A stretch of 64,000 nt of DNA from JARRNE01 sp963824085 (lineage in GTDB: Bacteria; Pseudomonadota; Gammaproteobacteria; Chromatiales; Chromatiaceae): positions 62,001 to 126,000 of the forward strand of contig CAWGNT010000015.1 of NCBI GenBank assembly GCA_963824085.1, in the 5' to 3' direction. Shown here piece by piece: positions 8,873 to 17,500 of the stretch (its first letter is position 1; each line of letters starts with the position of its first letter). The notes under the pieces are model-generated. The model ran no database searches and had not been told where the DNA came from. It worked only from the letters and a program-made list of their open reading frames with translations. A program made the position numbers and the translations under genes.

Positions 8873-9384
8873 CACAGAGTATCGAGAACCCAGGAGGGCA
8901 GCCACCTCCGGCCAATACCGCGCCTTCGTTAGACGTGGTAGTTGAAATTCCGCGCGGCAGCTTTCTCAAGCGGGGCTCCACTGGCCAGCTGGATTTCGTA
9001 TCCCCTTTCCCCTGCCCCTTCAACTACGGCTCGGTCCCTACCTACCTGGGCCTGGAGGGAGACCTGCTCGATGCCGTTGTGCTTGGACCACGGCTTGCCC
9101 GCGGCACCAGGGTGTCGGTACCGGCGCTCGCGGCGATCCGTTTCGAAGACCGCGGCATTTATGACGACAAGCTCATCTGCTCAACTGAGCCGATGACACG
9201 GGGACAGCGCACTCGCGTGCTCCTCTTCTTCCGGTTCTACGCCCTGTGCAAACGGCTCCTCAATCTCGCCCGAGGGCGCCCTGGTCGTACCGCTTGCGAT
9301 GGCTGGTGTGGAGCCGACGAGGCCGTCGCCCGCGCTTCCCCTCGCGAGGAGGGACCGTGGCTGGGACCGGACGTCCCCTTCTAA
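8869..9384 (+). CDS. Divergent inorganic pyrophosphatase
   Basis: A 171-residue protein starting at GTG 8869-8871 inside the stop of the dehydrogenase. The family I pyrophosphatase pattern is visible: 'VVEIPRGSFLKR', 'PCPFNYGSVPTYLGLEGDLLDAVVL' (in place of the usual YGF(I/V)P and DGDPLDVLV), and 'EDRGIYDDKLIC' corresponding to the metal-binding D-x-K region. The first Asp of the DGDxxD metal motif is Glu, and the C-terminus departs from the family. It could hydrolyse PPi with altered metal use or act on another phosphate ester. Coupling to an alcohol dehydrogenase is unusual and suggests a shared pathway. Confidence 0.75.
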   Translation: MTQSIENPGGQPPPANTAPSLDVVVEIPRGSFLKRGSTGQLDFVSPFPCPFNYGSVPTYLGLEGDLLDAVVLGPRLARGTRVSVPALAAIRFEDRGIYDDKLICSTEPMTRGQRTRVLLFFRFYALCKRLLNLARGRPGRTACDGWCGADEAVARASPREEGPWLGPDVPF

Positions 9385-9804
9385 AGAGAGGGTGTCGTCT
9401 TCGCATTACCTTGGTGTGGCCCGTAGTCTACGCGCCTACCCAGTCGCGACACCATCGAGAACGGAGCGGATTCATACGAGAGTCATCGCTCGCCGGCCCA
9501 ACGGGAAAGAGGCCGCCAGAGCATTTCCGTTATCCGTCGACGTCTCGGCCTGACATCGGACGAGGCGGTGATCGATGTTATGCTGAGAATTGATCTCAAG
9601 CAATCTAGGCGATTAGCGCTATACCTCAGCTTGTGGGCCAGGGGTCGGGTACGGGCCGTCGAGACACGCCGTAAATGCGTTCCATGCAGGCTCCACGGCG
9701 CCCTCCCTGGCGCCGAGGGTCCCGCCGCCCCGCACCCGACCCCTGTCTTAGTTTTCAGCTGAGCCACGACGCTAATCGCCACAATCGATGCAGGGCTGAT
9801 CGTC
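9385..9804. other. Intergenic region with one dispersed repeat
   Basis: Apart from the repeat at 9636-9745, the 420 bases show no gene with protein-like composition. A possible ribosome-binding site (CAGGG) lies about 10 bases before the ATG at 9805. Confidence 0.45.
9636..9745 (-). repeat. Dispersed ~100-bp palindromic repeat, copy 1
   Basis: On the minus strand this matches the copies at 58461-58555 (best, along its whole length) and 49397-49490. The shared core reads GAGCCTGCATGG, about ten variable bases, then TTTACGGCGTGTC. The arms GGGTCGGGTGCGGG and CCCGACCCC are inverted relative to each other. Confidence 0.7.
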
Positions 9805-10395
9805 ATGGCGAATACCGCACTGAGAGAAGAGGTCGATAGCCTTCGAGAGTACATGAAGGAGCTGAGCTATCAGGCCATGCGTACGGATATGGCAGTGGCT
9901 CGTCTGGCCGACGAGATGCGGGAATTCAAGGACGAGAGCAGGCGGGACCGCCAGAGAATGAACAAACAATGGGGCGACATCGCAAACCGGCTGGGTACGC
10001 TGGTCGAGGACATTGTCGCGCCGAACCTTCCCAGAGTCGCCGCCGAATTGTTTTCCTGCGAGATACCGGACCTGTTTGCCGTTCGGCTCGTCCGTCGTTT
10101 CGACGGCGAGACTCGCGAATACGATGCCATGATCGTCTGCCCGCGCGTTGTTCTCATTAACGAGACCAAGTCGCGTCTGCTCGACATTCACGTGGATGCG
10201 ATCCTCGACAAGCTGGCCGAGCTGCCGCGCGTTTTCCCCGAGTACGCCGACAAGCAGCCAATTGGCATCTTAGCGAGCCTCTCTCCGGATGAGGGCGTCG
10301 TCCGCCGGGCCACTTGCAAAGGCGTTCTGGTGATGGGGATGGGTGACGAGACCATGGAAGTGCTGAACCCGAACGCGTTGGAATCGGGCACCTGA
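9805..10395 (+). CDS. Coiled-coil protein with PD-(D/E)XK-like nuclease fold
   Basis: A 196-residue protein. Residues 1-60 are charged and heptad-like ('LREEVDSLREYMKELS', 'RLADEMREFKDESRRD'), predicting a coiled coil. The C-terminal domain has the spacing of a PD-(D/E)XK nuclease core: Asp107 in 'EYDAMIV' and Glu120-x-Lys122 in 'LINETKSRL', on adjacent beta strands. It resembles DUF3782-type proteins, frequent in bacteria with many repeats, whose function is unknown. No partner gene is adjacent. DNA cleavage is an inference from the fold only. Confidence 0.7.
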   Translation: MANTALREEVDSLREYMKELSYQAMRTDMAVARLADEMREFKDESRRDRQRMNKQWGDIANRLGTLVEDIVAPNLPRVAAELFSCEIPDLFAVRLVRRFDGETREYDAMIVCPRVVLINETKSRLLDIHVDAILDKLAELPRVFPEYADKQPIGILASLSPDEGVVRRATCKGVLVMGMGDETMEVLNPNALESGT

Positions 10396-11186
10396 GACGG
10401 AGAATGCGCGTCCGCCCGCGTAACCACTAGATGGTTTCACCGACACCTCGGGAGAATTGAGCCGTAGAGGCGCGGCTCCACGAGATAGAAGGACCTCGCG
10501 GAACATACCCCGAGCCGGTCCGACGCCGCGCGCTAAGGCGATTGCCGGAACATCAGGTGCCCGATTGCGCCGGATTTTCGTTCGCCTTCGGCGTCACGCC
10601 GAAAGCGGGCGAAAAGACCAGCAAGGGAAGCACCTTACGGTCGCGTACGAGGGTGTTGAGCATGTCTACAGGCTCCCCCAGTCAGCTAACCTCATGAGGT
10701 GCTTCCAGAGGTGGTACGTGGTTTGACAGAAATCGCCCCTAAGATCACCCCCCTTTCACGAGACCACTCTTTCGGCGTCAACGCACCCATCCGACGACCG
10801 TATTCCCCCAGGCGATCGTTCGCGGCAGCGACACGGAACGAGACCAGCATTCCGCCGCCCTCAGGTGCACGCCTTAGAGAAGGGCCCTCGCGTTACGCAT
10901 GCCTACCACCGTGTCCATTCCGCCGGCAGAGCCGCTCCGCAGATTGTCTCCTGTGACCGACGCCTGTGCGCAACTCCCCGTGCAGGGGGCCGGCTCGTCC
11001 GTTGTTTTGTTTGGGGTCATTTACATATGGCATGGAACCCGCTTATACATGTCGTCGGATAACTACCTAAAGATATGATCCGGGCTGATGGACACGTGCT
11101 GAGAGAGCCGCGCCTGTGCAGCCGGTGGCGGCGAGGAGTGGTTGGCGGCAAAGCCGTCGCAAGAACACCACAACTAATCTGAAGCA
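10396..11186. other. 791-bp region without a supported gene
   Basis: I see no convincing gene. An imperfect hairpin around 10575-10617 (TTCGCC-TTCGGCG against CGCCGAA-AGC-GGGCGAA) and a candidate sigma-54 site at 11028-11043 are the only structured signals. A short plus-strand frame ending 'VYRLPQSANLMRCFQRWYVV' (to 10726) could be a gene remnant but cannot be assigned. Confidence 0.4.
11028..11043 (+). promoter_or_regulatory. Possible sigma-54 (-24/-12) promoter before the VpsR-like gene
   Basis: TGGCATG, then ten bases after the GG, a GC (TGGCATGGAACCCGCTT). The GG-to-GC spacing is exact and the -24 half is good, but the -12 half (CCGC) is poor. It lies about 145 bases upstream of ATG 11187. 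Confidence 0.25.
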
Positions 11187-12530
11187 ATGATGCGGAAGCT
11201 CCTTGTTCTTAGCTCAAGATCGCTGGGCGACGAGGTCCCTCGTGAGCTTCGGCGTACCGACTGGCAACTGAACCAAGCCTGGTCCGGACCCCAAGCTCGC
11301 CAGCTGCTCAAACAGCAGGAGTTTCTCGTCGGGCTCTGCGTCTTTTGGAATGAAGACAGCGATGAGCACCGCACCGAGCTCGGCGGAGTCATCTCCGACC
11401 ATCCTCTCATCCGGTGGATTGCCGCGCTTCCGCGCGACGCTGTCCAGCACGAAGCGTGTGCCGCGCTCATCGCCACCAGGGTCTACGACTACTTCTCGCT
11501 TCCCCTCGACCCCTCCCGCCTTGCGGTGATACTCGGACATGCCTACGGGATGACGGAGGTAGGGATACGTTTTCTCCAGCGCCAGCAGGACGCGGCCGCC
11601 GGCCGTTACGGTATGCTTGGCCGATCCGCTCCGATGCGCGAGCTGTTCCGCGATATCGAGTGGGCCACGAAAAGCGACGCCCCCGTGCTGATCATCGGGG
11701 AGACCGGGACCGGAAAGGAACGGACGGCGCGCGCCATCCACTCCAACTCCCCCCGCGCGGATAGACCGTTCGTGCCCGTAAGCTGCGGTACAACCCCAAC
11801 AACGGTCATCGAACGTGCGCTTTTCAGTCGCGTCGACGTGGCCCCTTCTCGCGCATCCCAGCGAAAGGTCGTGCCCATCGAACCCGTCGATGGAGGAACA
11901 CTGTTCCTCGACGACATCGGAGACATGCCGCTTGCCGCGCAGGCACGGCTACTTCGCTTTCTGACCGCAAGGGAGCGTATGCAGGCGAACGGCAGCTCGC
12001 ACGCGCTGGACGTGCGAATCATTGCCGCAGCGCCCAGCGACCTCGACGAGCACGTCGAGACAGGCCGTTTTCTCTCGGATCTGTTTTACCGGCTAGCGGT
12101 CATTGTCATGCGCACGCCCCCGCTTCGCGACCGGAGCGAAGACCTGGAGATACTTGCGGAACACTTCGTCAGGGAGGCGGCGAAGAAGGCCCAGTCAAAG
12201 ACGGTCGGCATCAGCAGGGCGGCGATCGCGGCAATCAAGCAGTACGACTGGCCAGGCAATCTCTTGGAGCTGGGAAACCGTATCTTCCGGGCCGTACTGT
12301 TCAGCCGAGCACCCCATTTGAGCCCACGCGACCTCGACCTGCCGAAGTTCGCGACCGAAGCCGAGCCGCTGTCCCTCGAGCAATCCCGGGACAGGGCGGA
12401 GAAAGAAACGTTAAGGCGCGCGCTCGCACGAAATCGGCGCAACGTCACCCGCGCCGCGCGCGAGCTTCGCATTTCACGCATGACCCTCTACCGGCTGCTT
12501 GATAAGCACGGCATGGACCACCGAAGCTGA
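11187..12530 (+). CDS. VpsR-like Fis-family transcriptional regulator lacking GAFTGA
   Basis: A 447-residue protein. The N-terminal ~135 residues form a degenerate receiver like that of VpsR, with no clear phospho-acceptor Asp. The AAA+ core has Walker A 'GETGTGKE' and Walker B 'GGTLFLDDIGDM'. The loop that carries GAFTGA in sigma-54 activators reads 'ALFSRVDVAPSRASQRKV', so it should not act through sigma-54. Fis helix-turn-helix at the end: 'VTRAARELRISRMTLYRLLDKH'. Vibrio cholerae VpsR has the same loss and activates biofilm genes with c-di-GMP and sigma-70; a matrix role here is an inference that fits the PEP-CTERM and carbamoyltransferase genes downstream. Its last 726 bases are duplicated at 13723-14448. 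Confidence 0.85.
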   Translation: MMRKLLVLSSRSLGDEVPRELRRTDWQLNQAWSGPQARQLLKQQEFLVGLCVFWNEDSDEHRTELGGVISDHPLIRWIAALPRDAVQHEACAALIATRVYDYFSLPLDPSRLAVILGHAYGMTEVGIRFLQRQQDAAAGRYGMLGRSAPMRELFRDIEWATKSDAPVLIIGETGTGKERTARAIHSNSPRADRPFVPVSCGTTPTTVIERALFSRVDVAPSRASQRKVVPIEPVDGGTLFLDDIGDMPLAAQARLLRFLTARERMQANGSSHALDVRIIAAAPSDLDEHVETGRFLSDLFYRLAVIVMRTPPLRDRSEDLEILAEHFVREAAKKAQSKTVGISRAAIAAIKQYDWPGNLLELGNRIFRAVLFSRAPHLSPRDLDLPKFATEAEPLSLEQSRDRAEKETLRRALARNRRNVTRAARELRISRMTLYRLLDKHGMDHRS

Positions 12531-12831
12531 AAGGATATCATTGGCGGTTACCGGACGGCGAATAGCCCAAATTCCAGTCAGGGGAGTGCGCCCACGGCTT
12601 GCCGCGACAGCCGAAAAACGTTTCGCCGCTCCCGTCGCTACTCGGCATCGATCGGGTGCAATAGCCTAAGGCGTATTGCACCGGATGGGATTCGCGAAGA
12701 CGTTCGACGCAATAGGGCTACCGCCTGTCGCGCCCTACCGTACTCATGCCTTGCCTTGAACGAAGCGGCAAACCCTATCCGGAGCAACCCGGACCACTTG
12801 GCTTCGCTTGGCCAGCACAGGTCTCCGTCTG
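12531..12831. other. Intergenic region with a hairpin repeat
   Basis: About 300 bases between the VpsR-like gene and the DUF2283 gene. They contain the stem-loop at 12655-12682 and no supported gene. Confidence 0.4.
12655..12682. repeat. Stem-loop repeat GGTGCAATA...TATTGCACC
   Basis: Arms GGTGCAATAGCC and GGCGTATTGCACC pair around a TAA loop with one bulge. A related stem with GGCGCAAT/ATTGCGCC arms lies at 14540-14568. Each follows one copy of the VpsR-like 3' end, 125 and 92 bases after the stop. Confidence 0.6.
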
Positions 12832-13032
12832 CTACGCGGCATCGGCCGCCACCTTCTCGATCTGCAACGGGTAGATCCCGTTTTCTTGTGCATCCAGGAT
12901 TGTGATTTCGCCGATGCCATCCGCGGTGTAGCCGATATGGATATTCCAGCCGATGGACTCGTCACGCACAATCTCCCCCTTTGTGAGCTCGATGAACAGG
13001 ATGTCGTCATCCTCGTAGTACACGATCTTCAT
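12832..13032 (-). CDS. DUF2283 domain protein (candidate antitoxin)
   Basis: A 66-residue protein, MKIVYYEDDDILFIELTKGE..., with the DUF2283 pattern of an acidic N-terminal strand, 'GWNIHIGYTADGIGEITILDA', and a hydrophobic end. It overlaps the DUF4258 gene by four bases (ATGA), with DUF4258 first. DUF4258/DUF2283 pairs recur in bacteria as toxin-antitoxin-like modules, with DUF2283 the probable antitoxin; this is by association and has not been shown here. Confidence 0.85.
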   Translation of the reverse strand: MKIVYYEDDDILFIELTKGEIVRDESIGWNIHIGYTADGIGEITILDAQENGIYPLQIEKVAADAA

Positions 13033-13385
13033 AGCGTGCCCCGCTCTTTCCAGTTGACCATGACGGTCTTGACGATAACCGCCTGCTTGCTGACAACTGC
13101 GGCACAGACGAGATTATCCTCACGCGTCTCGAAATGATGGACGATCCATCCATGTACCGCGTCTTTTGTCCTGTAGTCGCCTTCTTCGATCACGACTTTG
13201 ACCTCGGCAAGGGTGATCTTCCTTTTGGCCATCGATTCGATGGCATGATTCGTTAGCCAGACCTTTTTACCTAGAAAGAGCTGTTCACCACGAAGTGCAC
13301 GAAGAAACACGAAGAAGAACAGAGTCGTCGAGATGAGTTTGGCTGATCTTTGTCGCACCCGCAGGGTGAAGCCCGAAGTCTCCAC
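13029..13385 (-). CDS. DUF4258 domain protein (candidate toxin)
   Basis: A 118-residue frame whose DUF4258 core starts at 'VWLTNHAIESMAKRKITLAEVK' and ends 'VKTVMVNWKERGTL'. The N-terminal ~40 residues read through a CTTCGTG-type repeat ('FVFLRALRGE'), which is not part of the family. No ATG, GTG or TTG is in frame next to the core, so either the native start was lost when the repeat inserted or translation begins at 13385 and adds a tail. DUF4258 proteins resemble small RNases of toxin modules. It is translationally coupled to DUF2283. Confidence 0.75.
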   Translation of the reverse strand: METSGFTLRVRQRSAKLISTTLFFFVFLRALRGEQLFLGKKVWLTNHAIESMAKRKITLAEVKVVIEEGDYRTKDAVHGWIVHHFETREDNLVCAAVVSKQAVIVKTVMVNWKERGTL

Positions 13386-13433
13386 ATATCATTAAAATCC
13401 TTCGTGCTCTTCGTGTGCTTCGTGGTTCAACTG
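13286..13433. repeat. Inverted pair of CTTCGTG-type repeats
   Basis: 'accacgaagtgcacgaag' (13287-13304) and the opposite 'cttcgtgtgcttcgtggtt' (about 13411-13429) enclose about 105 bases. It parallels the pair at 5052-5190 and covers the 5' end of the DUF4258 frame. Confidence 0.6.
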
Positions 13434-13722
13434 CCGGGTTGAGGTTTTACCAAACCGCGCACTGTCAAAGACGTCGCTCATCCTTGGTTCCTGTTTTCGA
13501 CCATCCGGACTCGGCGGTCTGGGTCTTGGGTGTCGTCCATTGTAACCGCTGGCTGCGCATGCGGATGGCGATGGCCTCGGCGGGGCTGCGTACTTTGGGG
13601 CGCGGGACTTCGCAGCGCCCAGAGCAGCACCACCTAGCCATATGTAGTTCCGGGTCATTTGCACTAAATCCGGTAGTTGCACTGTCCTCAAGGCGTTAAC
13701 TCCCGGTCGGTGTGACGACCGT
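13434..13722. other. Spacer between the repeat and the duplicated regulator fragment
   Basis: No gene is supported. The stretch sits between the CTTCGTG repeat and the exact junction (13723) where similarity to the VpsR-like gene begins. It may be the remnant of the element that caused the duplication. Confidence 0.35.
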
Positions 13723-14448
13723 GTCATCGAACGTGCGCTTTTCAGTCGCGTCGACGTGGCCCCTTCTCGCGCATCCCAGCGAAAGGTCGTGCCCATCGAA
13801 TCCGTCGATGGAGGAACACTGTTCCTCGACGACATCGGAGACATGCCGCTTGCCGCGCAGGCACGGCTACTTCGCTTTCTGACCGCAAGGGAGCGTATGC
13901 AGGCGAACGGCAGCTCGCACGCGCTGGACGTGCGAATCATTGCCGCAGCGCCCAGCGACCTCGACGAGCACGTCGAGACAGGCCGTTTTCTCTCGGATCT
14001 GTTCTACCGGCTAGCCGTCATCGTCATGCGCACGCCCCCGCTTCGCGAACGAAGCGAAGACCTGGAAATACTAGCGGAGCCCTTTTTCAGGGAGGCGGCG
14101 AAGAAGGCCCAGTCAAAGACGGTCGGCATCAGCAGGGCGGCGATCGCGGCAATCAAGCAGTACGACTGGCCAGGCAATCTCTTGGAGCTGGGAAACCGTA
14201 TCTTCCGGGCCGTACTGTTCAGCCGGGCACCCCATTTGAGCCCACGCGACCTCGACCTGCCGAAGTTTGCGACCGAAGCCGAGCCGCTGTCCCTCGAGCA
14301 ATCCCGGGACAGGGCGGAGAAAGAAACGTTAAGGCGCGCGCTCGCACGAAATCGGCGCAACGTCACCCGCGCCGCGCGCGAGCTTCGCATTTCACGCATG
14401 ACCCTCTACCGGCTGCTTGATAAGCACGGCATGGACCACCGAAGCTGA
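13723..14448 (+). pseudogene. Truncated duplicate of the VpsR-like regulator (3' 726 bp)
   Basis: From 13723 to 14448 the DNA matches 11805-12530 at a constant offset of 1918 bases with only scattered substitutions (for example Pro to Ser early in the AAA+ part, and 'RDRSEDLEILAEHFV' to 'RERSEDLEILAEPFF'). The N-terminal domain and Walker A are missing. An ATG at 13756 could yield 230 residues carrying Walker B and the helix-turn-helix. Without Walker A it cannot bind ATP as an AAA+ regulator, but it could still bind DNA and compete with the full protein. The reading frame is intact, so it is either recent or selected. Confidence 0.8.
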
Positions 14449-14539
14449 CTGCATCTCACTCCCCAGAGTCAGACTGGCGTCAATGGAGTGTGCTAAAGCC
14501 GTAGGGGCATTGCATCGAATGCCACGGATCAAGACATCC

Positions 14540-14568
14540 GGCGCAATGCGGCCACGGCCGATTGCGCC
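14540..14568. repeat. Stem-loop repeat GGCGCAAT...ATTGCGCC
   Basis: Arms GGCGCAATGCGGCC and GGCCGATTGCGCC pair around a two-base loop with one mismatch. It is related to 12655-12682 and lies at the 3' side of the convergent protease gene, where it could act as a transcriptional barrier. Confidence 0.55.
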
Positions 14569-14582
14569 GTTCGCCAACAGAG

Positions 14583-17500
14583 CTAAGGAATCAATATGTT
14601 GAAACGCAGGTACACAGTGTTGTCAGCGTCATTATCGGCTGACCAGATCCACTGTGCCCCCGTCCCCGCGGGGAAGCCGGACACGCGTGTGCCCCACGGC
14701 CCGACTCCGTAGGACCCGTAGCTGGTAGGACTCGCCCAGCCGCTATCATCAAAGCCGACGTTCGTCCACTGCCCGTCCGTCGGCGTGGTTGTCGACACCT
14801 TCCAGCTGCCGTCACTCACCGCCGAGCCGCCCGACCAGCTGAGGCTAGCGATAAAACCAGCCACACCTCCCGCATCCATGCCTTTCACCGCCACCACGTT
14901 CTCACCGCTTTGCAGCGGTACCGTGTAGCTGCCCGCCTGCTGCCAATTCGACCCACTGCCCACGAGCTGCCCGTTGACATAAAGCTCATAGGCATTGTCG
15001 CTGCTGAGCGTGAGCTGGAGATCGTCTGTCGGGTCGCCACTACTTGCTACCGTCACCTCTTTGCTGAGCGTATTTGTAGCACCGGCGTCGTCGGCTACCG
15101 TCAGGCTGACCGAGTAGGTGTCCGCGACCGCATAGGTATGCTCGGGCGACTGCTCGGTCGAAGTCCCTCCATCGCCGAAGTCCCACGACCATGACGCAAT
15201 CGTCACGTTGTCGCTCGACGCATCGGTAAAGGTGCAGGTCAGGTCTGTACAGGCAACGCTGAAGTCGGCCTCGGGCGGCGTGTTCACTGTTCCGTCGCCG
15301 ACCATGATGCGATAGCGCAGATACACGGTATTGTCAGCGTTGTTATCGGCTGACCAGATCCACTGTGCCCCCGTCCCCGCGGGGAAGCCGGACACGCGTG
15401 TGCCCCACGGCCCGACTCCGTAGGACCCGTAGCTGGTAGGACTCGCCCAGCCGCTATCATCAAAGCCGACGTTCGTCCACTGCCCGTCCGTCGGCGTGGT
15501 TGTCGACACCTTCCAGCTGCCGTCACTCACCGCCGAGCCGCCCGACCAGCTGAGGCTAGCGATAAAACCAGCCACACCTCCCGCATCCATGCCTTTCACC
15601 GCCACCACGTTCTCACCGCTTTGCAGCGGTACCGTGTAGCTGCCCGCCTGCTGCCAATTCGACCCACTGCCCACGAGCTGCCCGTTGACATAAAGCTCAT
15701 AGGCATTGTCGCTGCTGAGCGTGAGCTGGAGATCGTCTGTCGGGTCGCCACTACTCGCTACCGTCACCTCTTTGCTGAGCGTATTTGTAGCACCGGCGTC
15801 GTCGGCTACCGTCAGGCTGACCGAGTAGGTGTCCGCGACCGCATAGGTATGCTCGGGCGACTGCTCGGTCGAAGTCCCTCCATCGCCGAAGTCCCACGAC
15901 CATGACGCAATCGTCACGTTGTCGCTCGACGCATCGGTAAAGGTGCAGGTCAGGTCTGTACAGGCAACGCTGAAGTCGGCCTCGGGCGGCGTGTTCACTG
16001 TTCCGTCGCCGACCATGATGCGATAGCGCAGATACACGGTATTGTCAGCGTCGTTATCGGCTGACCAAATCCACTGTGCCCCCGTCCCCGCGGGGAAGCC
16101 GGACACGCGTGTGCCCCACGGCCCGACTCCGTAGGACCCGTAGCTGGTAGGACTCGCCCAGCCGCTATCATCAAAGCCGACGTTCGTCCACTGCCCGTCC
16201 GTCGGCGTGGTTGTCGACACCTTCCAGCTGCCGTCACTCACCGCCGAGCCGCCCGACCAGCTGAGGCTAGCGATAAAACCAGCCACACCTCCCGCATCCA
16301 TGCCTTTCACCGCCACCACGTTCTCACCGCTTTGCAGCGGTACCGTGTAGCTGCCCGCCTGCTGCCAATTCGACCCACTGCCCACGAGCTGCCCGTTGAC
16401 ATAAAGCTCGTAGGCATTGTCGCTGCTCACCGTCAGCTGCAGGTCATCGGCGCCAACCGCACTGCCGTTGGCCACCGAGACGACCAGCTGCTCGACCCCC
16501 TCATTGCCCGCTGCGTCGAACGCATGGGCGTGAGTGTCGCGGTACCGTTGGCGTGCTGGGTGGAATCCCAGCTAAACTCGAAGGGCGCAGTGTCATCGAC
16601 GGCTACCTGCTGGCCGTCGGCGTAGAGGACGACCTCGGTGACGCCCGTATCATCCGTCGCGTCAATCGTGATTGGCACCAGGTCGGCGACCGAGGCATCG
16701 GGCGCCGGCGTCGCGAAGGCGACAGTCGGCGCCTGGTGGTCGAGGGGCGGAGGCGTGCTGCCGAAAGCCTGCAGAACCGCGTTGGAGGCGTTGATCCGGC
16801 CGAAGCCGAACTGGGGATCCCAGCCGGGTGTGCCGAGATCGTCGACCGAAGACTCGAGAATCAACTCCACCTCGTCCGGCGAGAGGCTTGGATTGGCGGA
16901 CATGATGAGCGCCACCACCCCGGCAGTCAGAGGACTCGAGAAGGAGGTCCCTGATTTGGCGCCGTAGCCGCCACCGTTGGTCGTTGTCCAGATACCAACG
17001 CCCGGCGCTGAGACATCGATGTGGTTTCCGGCGGTGGACCAGGAGGCCTTATTGTCGTTGCTGTCAGTGGCGGCGACGGCGATCAGATCCGGGCTGTTGG
17101 CATTGCCCGTGAGGGTGGCACCGGAGTTCCCCCCGGCGACCACCACGATACCACCTTTCCCACGCATGTAGGCGGCCGCGGACGCGAGCGTCGCGCTGGC
17201 ACTGGCGTCGTAGCTGACGTTCGCCACCCTCGCACCTTGGTCCGCGGCCCATTTTATGCCGGCGGCGATCACGCTGGTGTAGGCGCTGCCGTCGGTCGAG
17301 TTGGTGACGCGAATGGGCAGCAGGTGCGCATTCCAGGCAATCGACGCAACCCCCGCACCGTTATTACTGGCGGCGGCAACGGTGCCTGCCACCATCGTCC
17401 CATGGCCCGCAATATCGCTCGTATCGCTGTTGTCGCTCGCGGCGTTCCAGCCTGGCATCAGCTGGCCGAGCAAATCCGCATGCGCGGGGTCCACACCCGT

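Noticed and set aside
10457..10726. An 89-codon plus-strand frame ending in an aromatic-rich stretch
   Set aside because: Only the last 30 residues look protein-like; too little to call a gene or a transposase remnant.
14600..16437. 711-bp repeats as a possible assembly duplication
   Set aside because: The copies differ by several substitutions and the last is partial and merges into the gene, as expected for domain amplification; still to be confirmed by long reads.
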